64,000 nucleotides of DNA from Arion vulgaris (GCA_020796225.1 CM036767.1:13048927-13112926); one strand, 5' to 3'; shown: positions 54,120 to 64,000, counted from the stretch's first letter. Notes: a model not told the origin generated them from the letters alone. Numbers and translations are program-made.

Positions 54120-54760
54120 CAAGATAATGTAGGTAGTAGTTGTTGTGATAGTTGTTGCTTGCTATAGTTGTTGCTATAGATGTTGTTGCTATAGATTTTT
54201 GTTTATGATGTTGTTGTTATATTTGCTATAGTTGTTGTTATAGTTGCTGTTGTTTATAGTTGTTGTTATGCTGTTGTTGCATATGTTGTTGTTAGATGTT
54301 GTTATAGTCGTTGTTTATAGTTGTTGCTATAGTCGTTGTTATATTGTTGTTGTTATAGTTGTTGCTATAGTTCGTTGTTGTGTTATAGTTGTTGCTATAG
54401 TTGTTGTTATAGATTGTTGTTATAGTGTTGTTATTATGCTGTTGTTGCTATAGTTGTTGTTATAATGTTGTTATAGCTGTTGTTATAGTTGGTATGTTGT
54501 TATATTTGTTGTTAGTTGTTGCTATACTGGTATAGTTGTTCATATCGTTGTTGTTATAGGCATAGTTGTTGTTATAGATGTTGTTATAGCTGTTGTTGCT
54601 ATAGTTGTTGTTAAATGTGTTGTATTATATTGTTGTTGTAGTTATTTGTTGCTGTTATAGCCGTTGTATATTATTGTTAATTGTTGTCTCAATTCTGATT
54701 GTTGATGATGTTAGCAATCTTTCCTCGATCATTATTGTAACCTCTGTGCGCATTCATATT
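54120..54760. repeat. (TTGTTGCTATAG)n array with unique right flank, copy 2
   Basis: Irregular 9-15-bp units TTGTTGTTATAG/TTGCTATAG over 580 bp, then CTGATTGTTGATGATG and AACCTCTGTGCGCATTC, homologous to the flank of copy 1. Confidence 0.85.
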
Positions 54761-54939
54761 CAGGTATACTGAAAAGCCATTATACTGTCTTTTCATCATT
54801 TGGAAATACTGGAAGTATTTCCGCCGAGCACGGAGGGTTAATGCGTATGTTGTGGAAAGGAGTGCGGAGCCGCACATGCGGTGGTTTGTTGATTGTGGGA
54901 GGGATGCGGAGGATATCGATGGATTTGTCTGCTTTGGAA

Positions 54940-55115
54940 GATGGATCAGCAAGACGGGAGGTAGGAATGGGTGATATGGAAGAAGGATTAGCAAGACGAG
55001 AGGTAGGAATGGGTGATATGGAAGAAGGATCCGCAAGACGAGAAAAGGTAGGAATGGAAAGATATGGAAGAAGGATCAACAAGACGAGAGGTAGGAATGG
55101 GTGATATGGACGAAG
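54940..55115. repeat. 42-bp tandem repeat, 4 copies
   Basis: Unit GCAAGACGAGAGGTAGGAATG then GGTGATATGGAAGAAGGAT; each unit is 14 codons (ARREVGMGDMEEG) and stays in frame in an 87-codon frame. No domain is recognised. Confidence 0.85.
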
Positions 55116-55563
55116 ACAAGCAAACAACTACAAGTTTTAAATACAAATCAGTTTAAAAAGAAAAAAAAAATAATCAAATATGAAAAGTAACAACAATCCA
55201 TGCTTCTGTAAAATGGTCGTATACTTATCTTTGTTCATATTCCCAGTTTACTCAGTTTGACCGTAGCCTCCGCATGGTGTTCTCTAGATCTAATCACCTC
55301 AGATTTTAGGGGGCTACCAAACACGTTCTTGGTAAAGATCAGGCATATCACAAAGAGTGATTAAAATTGGTCGTAAAGAACGAATGCAAAGAAGATCACC
55401 TCAGATTTATAGGTTTCCGTACATCGCCGAAGAAACAAATGGGGACATTAACGCCATGATCAGAAAGGCCCTGATTATTCATTTTTTTTTACCCAACGAA
55501 CTAGGGGCTGGCTACTGACGTTAAGCTTGAGGATTATGCAATTAACCCTTTAGTTGCTAAGGA

Positions 55564-55567
<4 letters not shown>
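55116..55567. other. Mostly unassigned, SINE-F fragment
   Basis: 55318-55392 is a SINE-F body scrap (ACACGTTCTTGG, AGAGTGATTAAAATTGGTCG). Otherwise nothing. Confidence 0.45.

Positions 55568-55640
<73 letters not shown>
55568..55640. repeat. (TA)n microsatellite
   Basis: About 73 bp of nearly pure TA. Confidence 0.95.
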
Positions 55641-55644
<4 letters not shown>

Positions 55645-55890
55645 AAAGGAACCCTTTCATACCTCGTGGTATATAGGCCTGTATTTTTCATTGACCGTCG
55701 GCACACGATGGGTGATGTGGTCAGCATCACGCCGACCGCCTTTACTTTCCCAGAGCATGTCTGGTACCAAGTCGAGGCTGGGTCGACCTGAGAGCCGTCG
55801 TGGTCGGGAAAAATTCCACGCACATTGCGGAGCTGAACCCAGACCACCAGCCTTGCGGAGCGAGTTCACTAACAACTACGCTACACGGCT
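55641..55890 (-). mobile_element. SINE-G
   Basis: AAAGTAAAGGAACCC at the left, CATCACGCCGACCGCC, B-box complement GAGCTGAACCCAGA, head CTACGCTACACGGC. Confidence 0.8.
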
Positions 55891-56344
55891 TATATATATA
55901 CGTTTTTCCCATTCACTTCTAAAGACGCATTAACACGTCTGTTATTATCTCTCCTCTGTAGGCTAAAAACATGTTAACACGTTATACATTTCTACTGTCA
56001 CTACTATAGGCGTACATTCACGTTTGTGACCTAGAAACAAAGAGTAGCTATTTTTAGCTCAGCCTTCAGAAAGTATGTAGCAGCGAAAGGGTTAAGAATC
56101 ATTGTATTGAATGTTATCTATACTATCTAGCTGAAATAGGGAGTACTTTAAAGGGAAGATTTTTTGTTTGCAAAATCTTGCAGTTGCCTGTCAGTACAAA
56201 TTTTCTGTCCTGTTGGATAATTTGCAGACATGTTAGCAAAAATTCAAGTGTGCCTGTTATGCATGCTGTAGAGTCCTAATGGGGGCACACCGTATTCTCA
56301 TTCTCTGTGCAAATTATACAGAACACAGCGAATGGTTAACTTAC
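55891..56344. other. No gene recognised
   Basis: Unassigned. Confidence 0.4.
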
Positions 56345-56540
56345 TTACTTATTCCTCTCCGCTCCTCGTGGAGCATAGGGCCTCGACACTTGTTTGCCAC
56401 TTTTCCTGGTCTCTGTCTGTTTTCTTTATGCCTTCCCAAAATAGTCCAGAATTCTTCGGTTCATCTAGAAGATTCTCCAGGTCTGTTTAGGACGTCCCCT
56501 TTTATGTTTTCCTTGCTGGTTCCACTCAAGTATTTGTAGT
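56345..56540 (-). pseudogene. RTE-like LINE 3' remnant
   Basis: Collinear with 1960-2160 (GCTCCTCGTGGAGCATAGG, CTCGACACTTGTTTGCCAC, CAGGTCTGTTTAGG). Confidence 0.7.
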
Positions 56541-56714
56541 GAGTTGGCTGGATTGATAAGAACGTACTCAAACTAACAACAACAATGAGCCCACGCAGAA
56601 CTTTATTTCTGCCATTCATTTGTTTGTTTTCCTTGTTTAGCACTTATCTCGTTGTACATCATTTGTTGTGTGATACAAGCTTTATTTCTGCCATTCATTT
56701 GTTCGTTTTTATAG

Positions 56715-57190
56715 TCAGGCCATGTACAGAAATCTACGAATCTGATGTGGTCAGACCAGACCAGATCTGGAGACAACAGTGGGTAGGCTGCGGTTCTTCT
56801 TCTTCACCTTTCAACTCCCAGCGAAGCACAGGTCTTCAACAAACTTCTTCCAGCTCTTCCTCTCTCTTGCCATCCCTTCCAATTCTTTCCATGTTTTACC
56901 TATCCTTTTAATATCAGCCTCCTGCTCTCTTCTCCAGGTCTGTTTAGGCCTCCCCCTACTACTCTTTCACTGCGGGTTCCAAAACAGTGCCTGTCTTGCA
57001 ATGCTTCCAGTCGGTCTTCTCAATATATGTCCTATCCATCGCCAGCGTCACTTCCTGAGCTTTCTCCACTGGTACCTGTTTAGTTCTTTCTCTGAGTTCC
57101 TCGTTTGTAATCTTATCATAACATCTCAGGCTGCGATGATACTAAGTAAATTGGCGTTTAAGGACAAAGATACGTGTGTATAGTCTCTCA
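56715..57190 (+). repeat. Repeat K split by a LINE remnant
   Basis: 56715-56790 (GAAATCTACGAATCTGATGTG, AGATCTGGAGACAAC) and 57125-57190 (AATTGGCGTTTAAGGACAAAG) are the two halves. Between them, 56790-57120 is a minus LINE C-terminus, sister of 41500-41900. Confidence 0.75.
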
Positions 57191-57345
57191 TAAGGGTTTT
57201 AAAGCCAAAGGATTGACTTCATTGCACTGGGATTGACCCCATATGACTCGGTCCCTCGGTCCCTCTCCGCAGAAATGGCACTATGGGTCTCTGGAAAAAA
57301 TTGCACTCGTAAACAGAAGGCCTCGGTCCGAATTCGAACCCACGA
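57191..57345 (-). mobile_element. SINE-S body and B-box
   Basis: GGATTGACTTCATTGCACTG, CCCCATATGACTCGGTCCC and the B-box complement GAATTCGAACCC (minus: GGTTCGAATTC). It is joined directly to the A-box array at 57345. Confidence 0.85.
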
Positions 57346-57925
57346 CCTTCGACTCGCAAGGCAAAGGCTTAACCACTCAGCCACAGAGACCTTCGACTCG
57401 CAAGGCAAAGGGCTTAACCACTCAGCCACAGAGACCTTCGACTCGCAAGGCAAAGGGCTTAACCACTCAGCCACAGAGACTCGCAAGGCAAAGGGCTTAA
57501 CCACTCAGACAGGATCTTCGACTCAAGGCAAAGGGCTTAACCACTCAGCCACAGAGACCTTCGACTAGCAAGGCAAAGGGCTTAACCACTCAGCCACAGA
57601 GACCTTTGACTGCAAGGCAAGGCAACCACTCAGCCACAGAGATCTTCGACTGCAAGGCAAAGGGCTTAACCACTCAGCCACAGAGACCTTCGACTCGCAA
57701 GGCAAAGGGCTTAACCACTCAGCCACAGAGACCTTCGACTCGCAAGGCAAAGGGCTTAACCACTCAGCCACAGAGACCTTCGACTCGCAAGGCAAAGGGC
57801 TTAACCACTCAGCCACAGAGACCTTCGACTCGCAAGGCAAAGGGCTTAACCACTTAGCCACAGAGACCTTCGACTCATAAGGCAAAGGGCTTAACCACTC
57901 AGCCACAGAGATCTCATAAGTAAGC
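57345..57925 (-). repeat. 45-bp tandem array of a tRNA 5' half (A-box), about 12-13 copies
   Basis: Each minus-strand unit reads GTCTCTGTGGCTGAGTGG, TTAAGCCCTTTGCC, TTGCGAGTCGAAG, the 5' half of a tRNA-like sequence with a consensus A-box TGGCTGAGTGG. Only the terminal unit joins a B-box. The unit is 15 codons, so (VSVAEWLSPLPCESK)n frames appear. These are spurious. Confidence 0.9.
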
Positions 57926-57984
57926 AAACCTTTAATTAAATATAAAACTAACAACTAATCTCGTTGTAAATCATCTGTTGTGAG

Positions 57985-58148
57985 CAGTGGCGGCTCGTGA
58001 TCATTTTTTTGGTGGGGCCAGACATACATTTTCGGAAAAATCATGGTTTTGGGTTGTTATGTTTTAATTTAAAAAATAATAAATACACGTTACACAATAT
58101 TTTTGGTGGGGCCCGGTCCCAGTGACCCTTAATGACTAGCCGCCACTG
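57985..58148. mobile_element. hAT-type MITE
   Basis: CAGTGGCGGCTCGTG to CTAGCCGCCACTG. Flanks GTTGTGAG and GTTGTGAA (7 of 8). Confidence 0.9.
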
Positions 58149-58462
58149 GTTGTGAAATAAAATTATCAATCTCACAAACAGTACAATAGGAAGTAACTTT
58201 GTATAGAAGCCATACCTCATCACCGTGACTTGTTTGGCCGGAGTGCACAGGAAATCTGGTGTTGGTGCTGGGAGACAGAACTCATGACATGTCGTCTTTG
58301 TACTTGTTGTAGCCAATGTAGGGCAGTACCAGGGGGGTATTACAGTAACAATAGTTTATTAATAATCAGAAATATTTTACTCAATCTTAAATTAATACAT
58401 CAATGTGTACATACATACAAAACATATACACACATGTACACATCTATATACATAAAGGCAAA
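58149..58462. other. No gene recognised
   Basis: AT-rich, with a short (ACAT)n-like run at 58400-58450. Confidence 0.4.
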
Positions 58463-58515
58463 CGTATCTCAACCTTTTGGCTAAGATCAATGCGTAGTGC
58501 ATACTTGATCGCGGG
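58463..58515 (+). pseudogene. U2 snRNA 5'-end-like fragment
   Basis: CGTATCTCAACCTTTTGGCT, AAGATCAATGCGTAGTGC resembles U2 nt 1-40 (CTTTTGGCTAAGATCAA is exact). Then ATACTTGATCGCGGG, as at 49505. Confidence 0.6.
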
Positions 58516-58610
58516 AAAAAAGAAAGAAAGTATAAGGATGTTCTTAATGCCGTCGCTCCATCGCTAACTAATGGGTGTATTTCAGGTTCTGTACCAGTCT
58601 TGCTGGAAAC

Positions 58611-58776
58611 CAGTGGCGGCTCGTGATCAATTTTGTTGGTGGGGCCAGACAGAAATTTTCGGAAAAATCATGGTTTAGGTTAGGATATATTTTAATGTGT
58701 AAAATAATAAATACACGTTGCACCTTATTTTTGGTGGGGCCCGGCCCCACTGGCCCTTAATGACGAGCCGCCACTG
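58611..58776. mobile_element. hAT-type MITE
   Basis: CAGTGGCGGCTCGTG to ACGAGCCGCCACTG. Flanks CTGGAAAC and CTGGAAAA (7 of 8). Confidence 0.9.
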
Positions 58777-58982
58777 CTGGAAAATATTGCTTAGGAACCA
58801 CTATCTTAACCTTTTTCACACAGTAAATTTTGTTTACCACAGGACGCATTTATATTGCAATGTAAATGACCTAGCCCTTATACTGGCTTTGCGTCATATT
58901 AAAAGGTACTGCGAGACGTTATACCGGCTCAGGAGGACGAACGGGTTAATCTCTATACTCAAGGTTTTTACAGTGTTATACT

Positions 58983-59193
58983 GCCCGCGTGCCCAGCGTG
59001 TTCGTAGCGCGTTGGACTGTGGGTGACTAGCCCTCTGTGTGTACGGGTTCAATTCCGTGGGCAGGCAGAAAAAGCCACAGATTCCCAAGATTCACGGTGT
59101 TCGTGGCACCGAACCGAAGGGTTACGATGTCCATGGCACCGAGCCGAAGAGCTGAAAAGCTCAAGTGCTTCTGGATCGAAAAAACCAAAAACA
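58983..59193 (+). mobile_element. SINE-A with 13-bp target duplication
   Basis: Head GCCCGCGTGCCCAGCGTG, tail CTTCTGGATCGAAAAAACC. ACAGTGTTATACT at 58970-58982 and 59194-59206. Confidence 0.9.
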
Positions 59194-59407
59194 ACAGTGT
59201 TATACTTACTTGACACCTCTGTACTCAAACGGTGTTGTGTCCCAGGGTTTTTCCATCCTATTGTCGTAATATTGAGACCCACATCTTGGACGCTCTTTTA
59301 CTTTACAGCCTTCTGGAGACAGATGCCAAACAAAATGGTGGGCACAAAAAGAAAACTCGAGAAAAAACATAATTTACAACAAATATAGAATTAGACTGGA
59401 ATAAAAC

Positions 59408-59587
59408 TGTACCTTCATTTCTCTCTCTCTCTTTCTCTCTTTTCTTTCTCACTCTCTCTCTCTTGCTTTTTATCTCTCTCTCTCTTTCTCCCTCTCTTTC
59501 TCTCTCTCTCTTTTCTCTTTTCCCACTATCTCTTTCTCTCTCTTTCCCTCTCTCTTCCTTTCTCTTTCTCTCTTCTCCCTCTTTCTC

Positions 59588-59618
<31 letters not shown>

Positions 59619-59633
59619 CTTTCTCCCTCTCTT

Positions 59634-59668
<35 letters not shown>

Positions 59669-59815
59669 TTCTCACTCTCCCCTTCTCTCTCTTTCTTTCC
59701 TCTCTTCTCTTCTCTCTCTCTCTCTCTTCTCTTCCTCCTTTCTTCTTTCCCTCCTCTCTTTCTCTCTTCTTTCTCTCTCTCACACTCCCCTTCTCTCTTT
59801 CTCTCTCTCTTGTTC
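59408..59815. repeat. Polypyrimidine (CTCTTTCTCT)n tract
   Basis: 400 bp of CT-rich microsatellite. It leaves Ser/Leu/Phe (plus) and Arg/Glu (minus) frames open; neither is a gene. Confidence 0.95.
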
Positions 59816-59834
59816 CCTGTTAACGCCGATATGA

Positions 59835-60047
59835 ACATATACGCTTAACGAATTCCTATCAAGTCTTTCCATCTTTAGTTATTTCTTATAGCTTCTTCCA
59901 GCTCTCTTCCGTATATTATTCATCTTTGCCTCCAAATCTCTTCTTCATGTATTTATAGGTTTTCATCTCTTCTCTTTTTCTTTCCCTGTGGGTTCCAGTA
60001 AAGGGCTCTACTTGTTACGTTCCCTCGGGTTTCTTAAAGTTAAATGA
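59835..60047 (-). pseudogene. RTE-like LINE 3' remnant
   Basis: Collinear with 31100-31290 (TATCAAGTCTTTCCATC, CTTCCAGCTCTCTTCCG, GGGTTCCAGTAAAGGG). Confidence 0.65.
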
Positions 60048-60175
60048 ATAACAGCTAACCTACTTATAGGCACATAACTCGCACAACGTACAATCGCTCT
60101 TTGACTCCGATCATATACAGATCACAAAGAGTGGTTAACACGTTGTCGATATGGAGCGTTCAAAGAAGAAGAAGT
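60048..60175 (+). mobile_element. SINE-E 3' half
   Basis: AACCTACTTATAGGCACATAA to GGAGCGTTCAAAGAAGAAGAAG. Confidence 0.75.
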
Positions 60176-60564
60176 GTATCCTTAGCACCCCTGATTTAGG
60201 GATTGGAACAACCTACTTTGTCATTCATCATCGAATAGCTTGTTCTGAGCAGAACTTTGCCACCTTTATTTCCATTCAGAATTTCTCCCTGTCATAGGCC
60301 AGAAGTCCCGCCTCTACAGCTGTCATGATTAAACCATCAGTTACATCCTGAATCCATCTTCTCCATGGTCTTCCTCTTCTCCTCTTTGCGGTATACATCC
60401 TTCCATGATGGTCTTCTCCAGCCCTTCGTGTCTTTTTATATGTCCAAAATATTTAAATGTTTTTTTCTTATGTGTAGCATTAGCCAGTTTTCTTTGATTT
60501 TGACTTCTTTCTGGATAGATCTATTTGTTCTCTTCTCTGTCCATGATATACGGATAACTTCTAT

Positions 60565-60790
60565 AACGTGTAGCGTCTGGTTGAATGGATTATAACGCGG
60601 TCTCCCATTCAGGAAACCCCGGTTCAATCCTCGATACGGTCAAGGCATAGCCAGGCTCCAGTGCTAGAGGCTGGCTGTGGTCAAGGAGTTTTTTTCTGTC
60701 ATTAGCATCGGAGGCATACGGACAAAATCTTAACTTGAACAGTTTCGCAACGACAGCATTAGCCATGCGTCCATTAAATTCCAAAAGCTG
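60565..60790 (+). mobile_element. tRNA-headed SINE
   Basis: GTAGCGTCTGGTTGAATGG (A-box-like) and B-box CGGTTCAATCC within 60 bp, followed by an unrelated body ending CAAAAGCTGATGATTCCC. Confidence 0.6.
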
Positions 60791-60934
60791 ATGATTCCCC
60801 TGCCCTTACACTGCCATAAAAAAACGTTATTACAGGCAGTAACAACATTTTTGTCTATTTTTGTCTTTTGTAACACTTATATTCTCTGGCTTAACCCAGC
60901 CATAGCCTGGAATTTTACACCTGCGGGCATTGTG

Positions 60935-61140
60935 GACCTAGTTATAGCGCTGGGGACTCGCTTTTGTCAGAGCCGTGTTAGCTTAAACGGGGGGCACCAC
61001 GAGAAGGTACGGTTGGCTTGACTGCAGGCATTGGGGACCCAGTTATAGGGGGGCTGGGACTCGCTTTTTGCCGGGAGCCGTATTAGTTTAAACGGGGAGC
61101 ACCACGCGAAGGTACGGTTGGCTTGACTGCAGGCATTTCT
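60935..61140. repeat. Tandem duplication, about 103-113 bp
   Basis: GGACTCGCTTTT, AGCCGTGTTAGCTTAAACGG and CGAAGGTACGGTTGGCTTGAC-type words occur twice in order (60954 and 61068). Confidence 0.8.
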
Positions 61141-61254
61141 CCTTATTTAGATGAGGTCTTTAAAGTCCTTGCTCCCCACACTTATATTCAAAAGCACATA
61201 TATGGTTTTCCCACTGCCTTGTTACATGCCCATGCTTCACACCCATAGTTAGTT

Positions 61255-61735
61255 AGTTTGTTCCTTTCGTGTAAAAGGCGGCACATAGGGCAAGGGTTTT
61301 AGATCTCCAAGTGATTCGGTTCGTTGCTAGCAGTTAGAGATCTCGTATGGTTTTACATCCCAATAGTTTATTTTCTTGTTGGATTGTTCTTCGAAGAGTG
61401 GTCTTAGATCTTCCACGTTTTCTTGTCCCAACTGGTGACCACATAAGGACTTGTTGATTTAGTCTCTTTTGTCTGATCTAAGAACATGACCTAAATATTT
61501 CCACCTTCGTTTCTTTATAATATTTGATACGGGTTGTTGGTGTGTTCTATCTCTCACTGTGTTGTTTGAAACGAAATCACTTCATTTTACTTTTAATAAT
61601 TTTTGGAGACATTTATTCTCAAAGCTGTCCAGTTTCTTATCAATTTTCTTTGTTGATTTCCAACTTTCACACCCGTAGGTCAGTACTATACTCACACCCA
61701 TACTGTATCATTAACCTACGTTATTGTGTATCCTT
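61255..61735 (-). pseudogene. RTE-like LINE remnant, another subfamily
   Basis: Reversed it contains GGAAGATCTAAGACCACTC (RGRSKTTL) and the KRRWKYLGHVLRSDKRD-like stretch in broken frames, near CAAGAAAATAAACTATTGGG. Low similarity to the other LINE tails here. Confidence 0.55.
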
Positions 61736-61904
61736 ACACACCTGATCTAGGAAGTGGAACAATCTGCCGCGTCTCATTTTCTTTACCAACAAAATTCATG
61801 GCTGGAGCTTAGATGAAAGCATAGGCCGGACAATGGTCAAGGGTTGTCTGGACGTACGTACATGAAATGAAATCAAGGTAACAGGTTGTTAGGTTTTACT
61901 TAAT

Positions 61905-62280
61905 TGTGAAACGTGTGTATTTATGTTACAGAAGAGTCCTCTATATATCATGGACAGAGAAGAGAATAAATAGACCTATCCAGAAAAACTCAAGATCAAG
62001 AAAACTGGTTGATGCTGCAAATAAGAATGAGCAAATTGAAGTATTTTGGACATATAAAAAGACACGAAGGGCTGGAAAAGACCATCATGGAAAGAGGCAT
62101 CCCGGCAAAGAGGAGAAGAGGAAGACCACTGAGAAGATGGATTCCGGATGTAACTGATGGTTTGAGCATGACCGGTGCAAGGCAGGACATCTGGTCAATG
62201 AGAGGGGGAAATTCCAAAGGACTGTTGGGGTGGCAAAGTTCTACTCAGCTGAAGCTATTTGATGATGACGTAATTATATT
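61905..62280 (+). pseudogene. RTE-like LINE C-terminus
   Basis: YRRVLYISWTEKRINRPIQK, ANKNEQIEVFWTYKKT, then MERGIPAKRRRGRPLRRW, IPDVTDGLSMTGARQDIW, and tail GATGATGACG. One frameshift. Confidence 0.85.
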
Positions 62281-62334
62281 CACTTTATCTCTTTCTCTTA
62301 TTCTCTCTCTCTCTCTCACCTACACACACCTACC

Positions 62335-62372
62335 ACATACACAAGAAGTGCACCCATATATATATATATATA
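62335..62372. repeat. (TA)n microsatellite
   Basis: TATATATATATATATATG-type run. Confidence 0.9.
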
Positions 62373-62434
62373 TGTATATGTATACCAACACACACAAATC
62401 GCACGCGTACGTTTATATGCATACATCATCATCA

Positions 62435-63060
62435 TCAGATAGCTTGTCTTGAGCAGAATTTTGCCACCCTAGCAGTCCTTCGGACTTTCTTTCTCTCATA
62501 GGCCAGATGTCGCTCGAGTGGTTGCCGGAGCCCAAATTTAGGGTGTAAAGAATGGAACCACTGTTATCTGCCACGCATGTCGTAAGAGGCGGCTAAGGAG
62601 GTTTGGCTGAAATCGGATGCACATGTCCTAAATGTGTAGAAGTTTATGCATTTAGGGGCCTACTAAACCAATGTGCAACGCATACACGTTCTTGGCAAAG
62701 ATCAAACATATCACAAAGAGTGATTAAAATTGGTCGTAAAGAACGAACGCAAGAAGAAGAAGAAGAAGGCCAGATGTCTCACCTCTGCAGCCGTCATGTT
62801 CGAATCATCTGTAAAATCTTGAACCCATCTTCTCCGTGGTCATTCTCTTCTCGTTGCTGGAACACCTTCCTCCACAACTGTCTTTTCCAAACGTTCGTCT
62901 TTTTTTAAATATGTCCAGAATACTTAATTTTGTATTTGTAGCAACGGCCAGTTTTATTTGATTTTAAGTTCTTTCTGGATAGATCTATTTGTTCTTTATT
63001 CTGATCACGGTATACAAAGTACTCTTCTGTAACACTTATATTCAAAACAGCATGCAAGCT
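62435..63060 (-). pseudogene. RTE-like LINE split by SINE-F
   Basis: Minus LINE from the ATCATCATCATC tail through GATAGCTTGTCTTGAGCAG and CTCATAGGCCAGATGTC, resuming at 62768 (TCACCTCTGCAGCC) to ACTCTTCTGTAACAC. It runs straight into the 18-bp array. Confidence 0.85.
62512..62767 (+). mobile_element. SINE-F with 11-bp target duplication
   Basis: GCTCGAGTGGTTGCCGG to (GAA)n. GGCCAGATGTC at 62501-62511 and 62768-62778 (boundary ±1). Confidence 0.9.
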
Positions 63061-63600
63061 TTGTTAAATGTCACTGCCTTGTTAAATGTCACTGCCTTGT
63101 TAAATGTCACTGCTTTGTTAAATGTCACTGCCTTGTTAAATGTCACTGCCTTGTAAATGCCTGCTTTGTTAAATGTCACTGCCTTGTTAAATGTCACTGC
63201 TTTGTTAAATGTCACTGCCTTGTTAAATGTCACTGCTTTGTTAAATGTCACTGCCTTGTTAAATGTCACTGCCTTGTTAAATGTCACTGCTTTGTTAAAT
63301 GTCACTGCCTTGTTAAATGTCACTGCCTTGTTAAATGTCACTGCCTTGTTAAATGTCACTGCCTTGTTAAATGTCACTGCCTTGTTAAATGTCACTGCCT
63401 TGTTAAATGTCACTGCCTTGTTAAATGTCACTGCCTTGTTAAATGTCACTGCCTTGTTAAATGTCACTGCCTTGTTAAATGTCACTGCCTTGTTAAATGT
63501 CACTGCCCTTTTTTAAATGTCACTGCCTTGTTAAATGTCACTGCCTTGTTAAATGTCACTGCCTTGTTAAATGTCACTGCTTTGTTAAATGTCACTGCAT
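63055..63600. repeat. 18-bp minisatellite expanded from a LINE hexapeptide, about 30 copies
   Basis: The unit CACTGCCTTGTTAAATGT reads TFNKAV on the minus strand. A single TFNKAV lies in the intact-order LINE at 35080-35100, at the same relative place (just before the ENIY-type segment). The array is in frame for 153 codons. Units vary only at CCTTG/CTTTG. Confidence 0.92.
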
Positions 63601-63700
63601 TTTTGCTTAACACGCATCACATCCTATAAATCACTCACATTAAACACCACACACTACATGAACACATTACGAAGCACTATACACGAATCTCTACACTTAG
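63601..63700. other. No gene recognised
   Basis: Unassigned AC-rich sequence. Confidence 0.4.
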
Positions 63701-63718
63701 AGGACAACTACTTCTAAT

Positions 63719-64000
63719 ATGAGGATGAAGGTTGTGGTCGTTACTGCTGCCTCCATTGACTCTGGGACTACACTTACTGGGGCCGTTGTTGTATCTGACT
63801 CTCAGTCGATGCTTCACAAGATCCAGAAGGGCAGGTTCCGGTATGAGTGGATGTCGTCTATAGAAGTTTCTAACCTCCAGTGGTTTACGTGGATATACTG
63901 TTCTGGGCATGCGGGTGTTTACGGTAATGAGAGAGCGGACAGGCTTGCATCAACAGTATCGATTGTTGGGGAGTTGAAGATGGATAAGGGGATATTCTTC
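63719..64000 (+). pseudogene. LINE RNase H fragment, running off the window
   Basis: Open for 94 codons: GAVVVSDSQSMLHKIQKG, RFRYEWMSSIEVSNLQW, YCSGHAGVYGNERADRLAS. It is the plus-strand sister of the RNase H at 35791-36081. The EVEA segment with the catalytic Glu is changed to KVVV, so the domain is probably inactive. Confidence 0.85.

Larger units (their letters stand above)
60230..61250 (-). pseudogene. RTE-like LINE split by about 600 bp of other repeats
   Basis: 60230-60560 (minus: RISWTEKRTNRSIQKEVKIK and ENWLMLHIRKKHLNILDI) continues at 61170-61250 (CACTTATATTCAAAAGCAC, CACTGCCTTGTTACATG). The insertion holds a tRNA-headed SINE and a tandem duplication. Confidence 0.8.

Noticed and set aside
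57199..57954. VSVAEWLSPLPCESK repeat protein
   Set aside because: It is the 45-bp tRNA A-box array, whose unit length is divisible by 3; no start or domain context.
59463..59838. Ser/Leu-rich and Arg/Glu-rich frames above 120 codons
   Set aside because: Pure CT microsatellite read on both strands.
63157..63516. TALLNV repeat protein on the plus strand
   Set aside because: Antisense of the LINE-derived (TFNKAV) array.

Overview
This is a repeat-saturated, AT-rich stretch of an invertebrate animal nuclear genome. The evidence is GT-AG spliced genes, a PP1-type phosphatase, a Penelope-like retroelement (PLE), tRNA-derived SINEs, RTE-like and RNase H-bearing LINEs, and hAT- and TTAA-type MITEs. 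The repeat mix fits a mollusc or another lophotrochozoan, but this cannot be proved from the sequence. There are no bacterial operons, and nearly all of the longer open frames are retroelement debris or tandem repeats.

Two host genes are supported and one exon is a candidate. (1) A divergent PP1-like protein phosphatase lies on the minus strand (15634-17272). It has two exons, a 535-bp phase-1 intron, 367 codons and all catalytic motifs. (2) A plus-strand gene with at least three exons (32726-40881) encodes a two-helix membrane protein with a PPTY/PPKY cytoplasmic tail. Its 6-kb intron is packed with nested transposons and its 5' end is not found. (3) An exon-like open stretch sits at 48594-48769. 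A degenerate tRNA-Asp(GUC)-like sequence (25484-25556) and two U2 snRNA 5'-end pseudogene fragments (about 49457 and 58463) complete the non-repeat content.

Mobile elements by region. 0-15 kb: SINEs, LINE 3' ends, minisatellites and a nearly complete but frameshifted PLE with RT and GIY-YIG domains (10490-12780). 15-26 kb: the PP1 gene, LINE tails, an LTR-like block, a perfect 47-bp inverted repeat and a 25-bp minisatellite. 26-32 kb: LINE fragments cut by a PLE foldback and a hAT element. 32-41 kb: the membrane-protein gene. 41-52 kb: TTAA MITEs, SINEs with clear target duplications and a hAT MITE split by a LINE. 52-64 kb: TTGTTATAG-type arrays, a tRNA A-box array, hAT MITEs, LINE remnants and an 18-bp array that is an in-frame expansion of a LINE hexapeptide.

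SINE labels are mine. A: head GCCCGTCTGCCCAGCG. B: tRNA head, ATG-rich tail. C: head GGGGACTGCC, poly-A tail. E: head GTGGTGCCGGGG, GAA tail. F: head CGAGTGGTTACCGGGG, GAA tail. G: head GAGAGCCGCGGTAGCG. S: head GTCTCTGTGGCTGAGTGG.

The most interesting signals are PLE terminal sequences that occur as foldbacks and as a 55-bp insertion with target duplications, minisatellites that grow out of transposon sequence (LINE hexapeptide, tRNA A-box, repeat-H 19-mer), and the unrecognised PPxY membrane gene.
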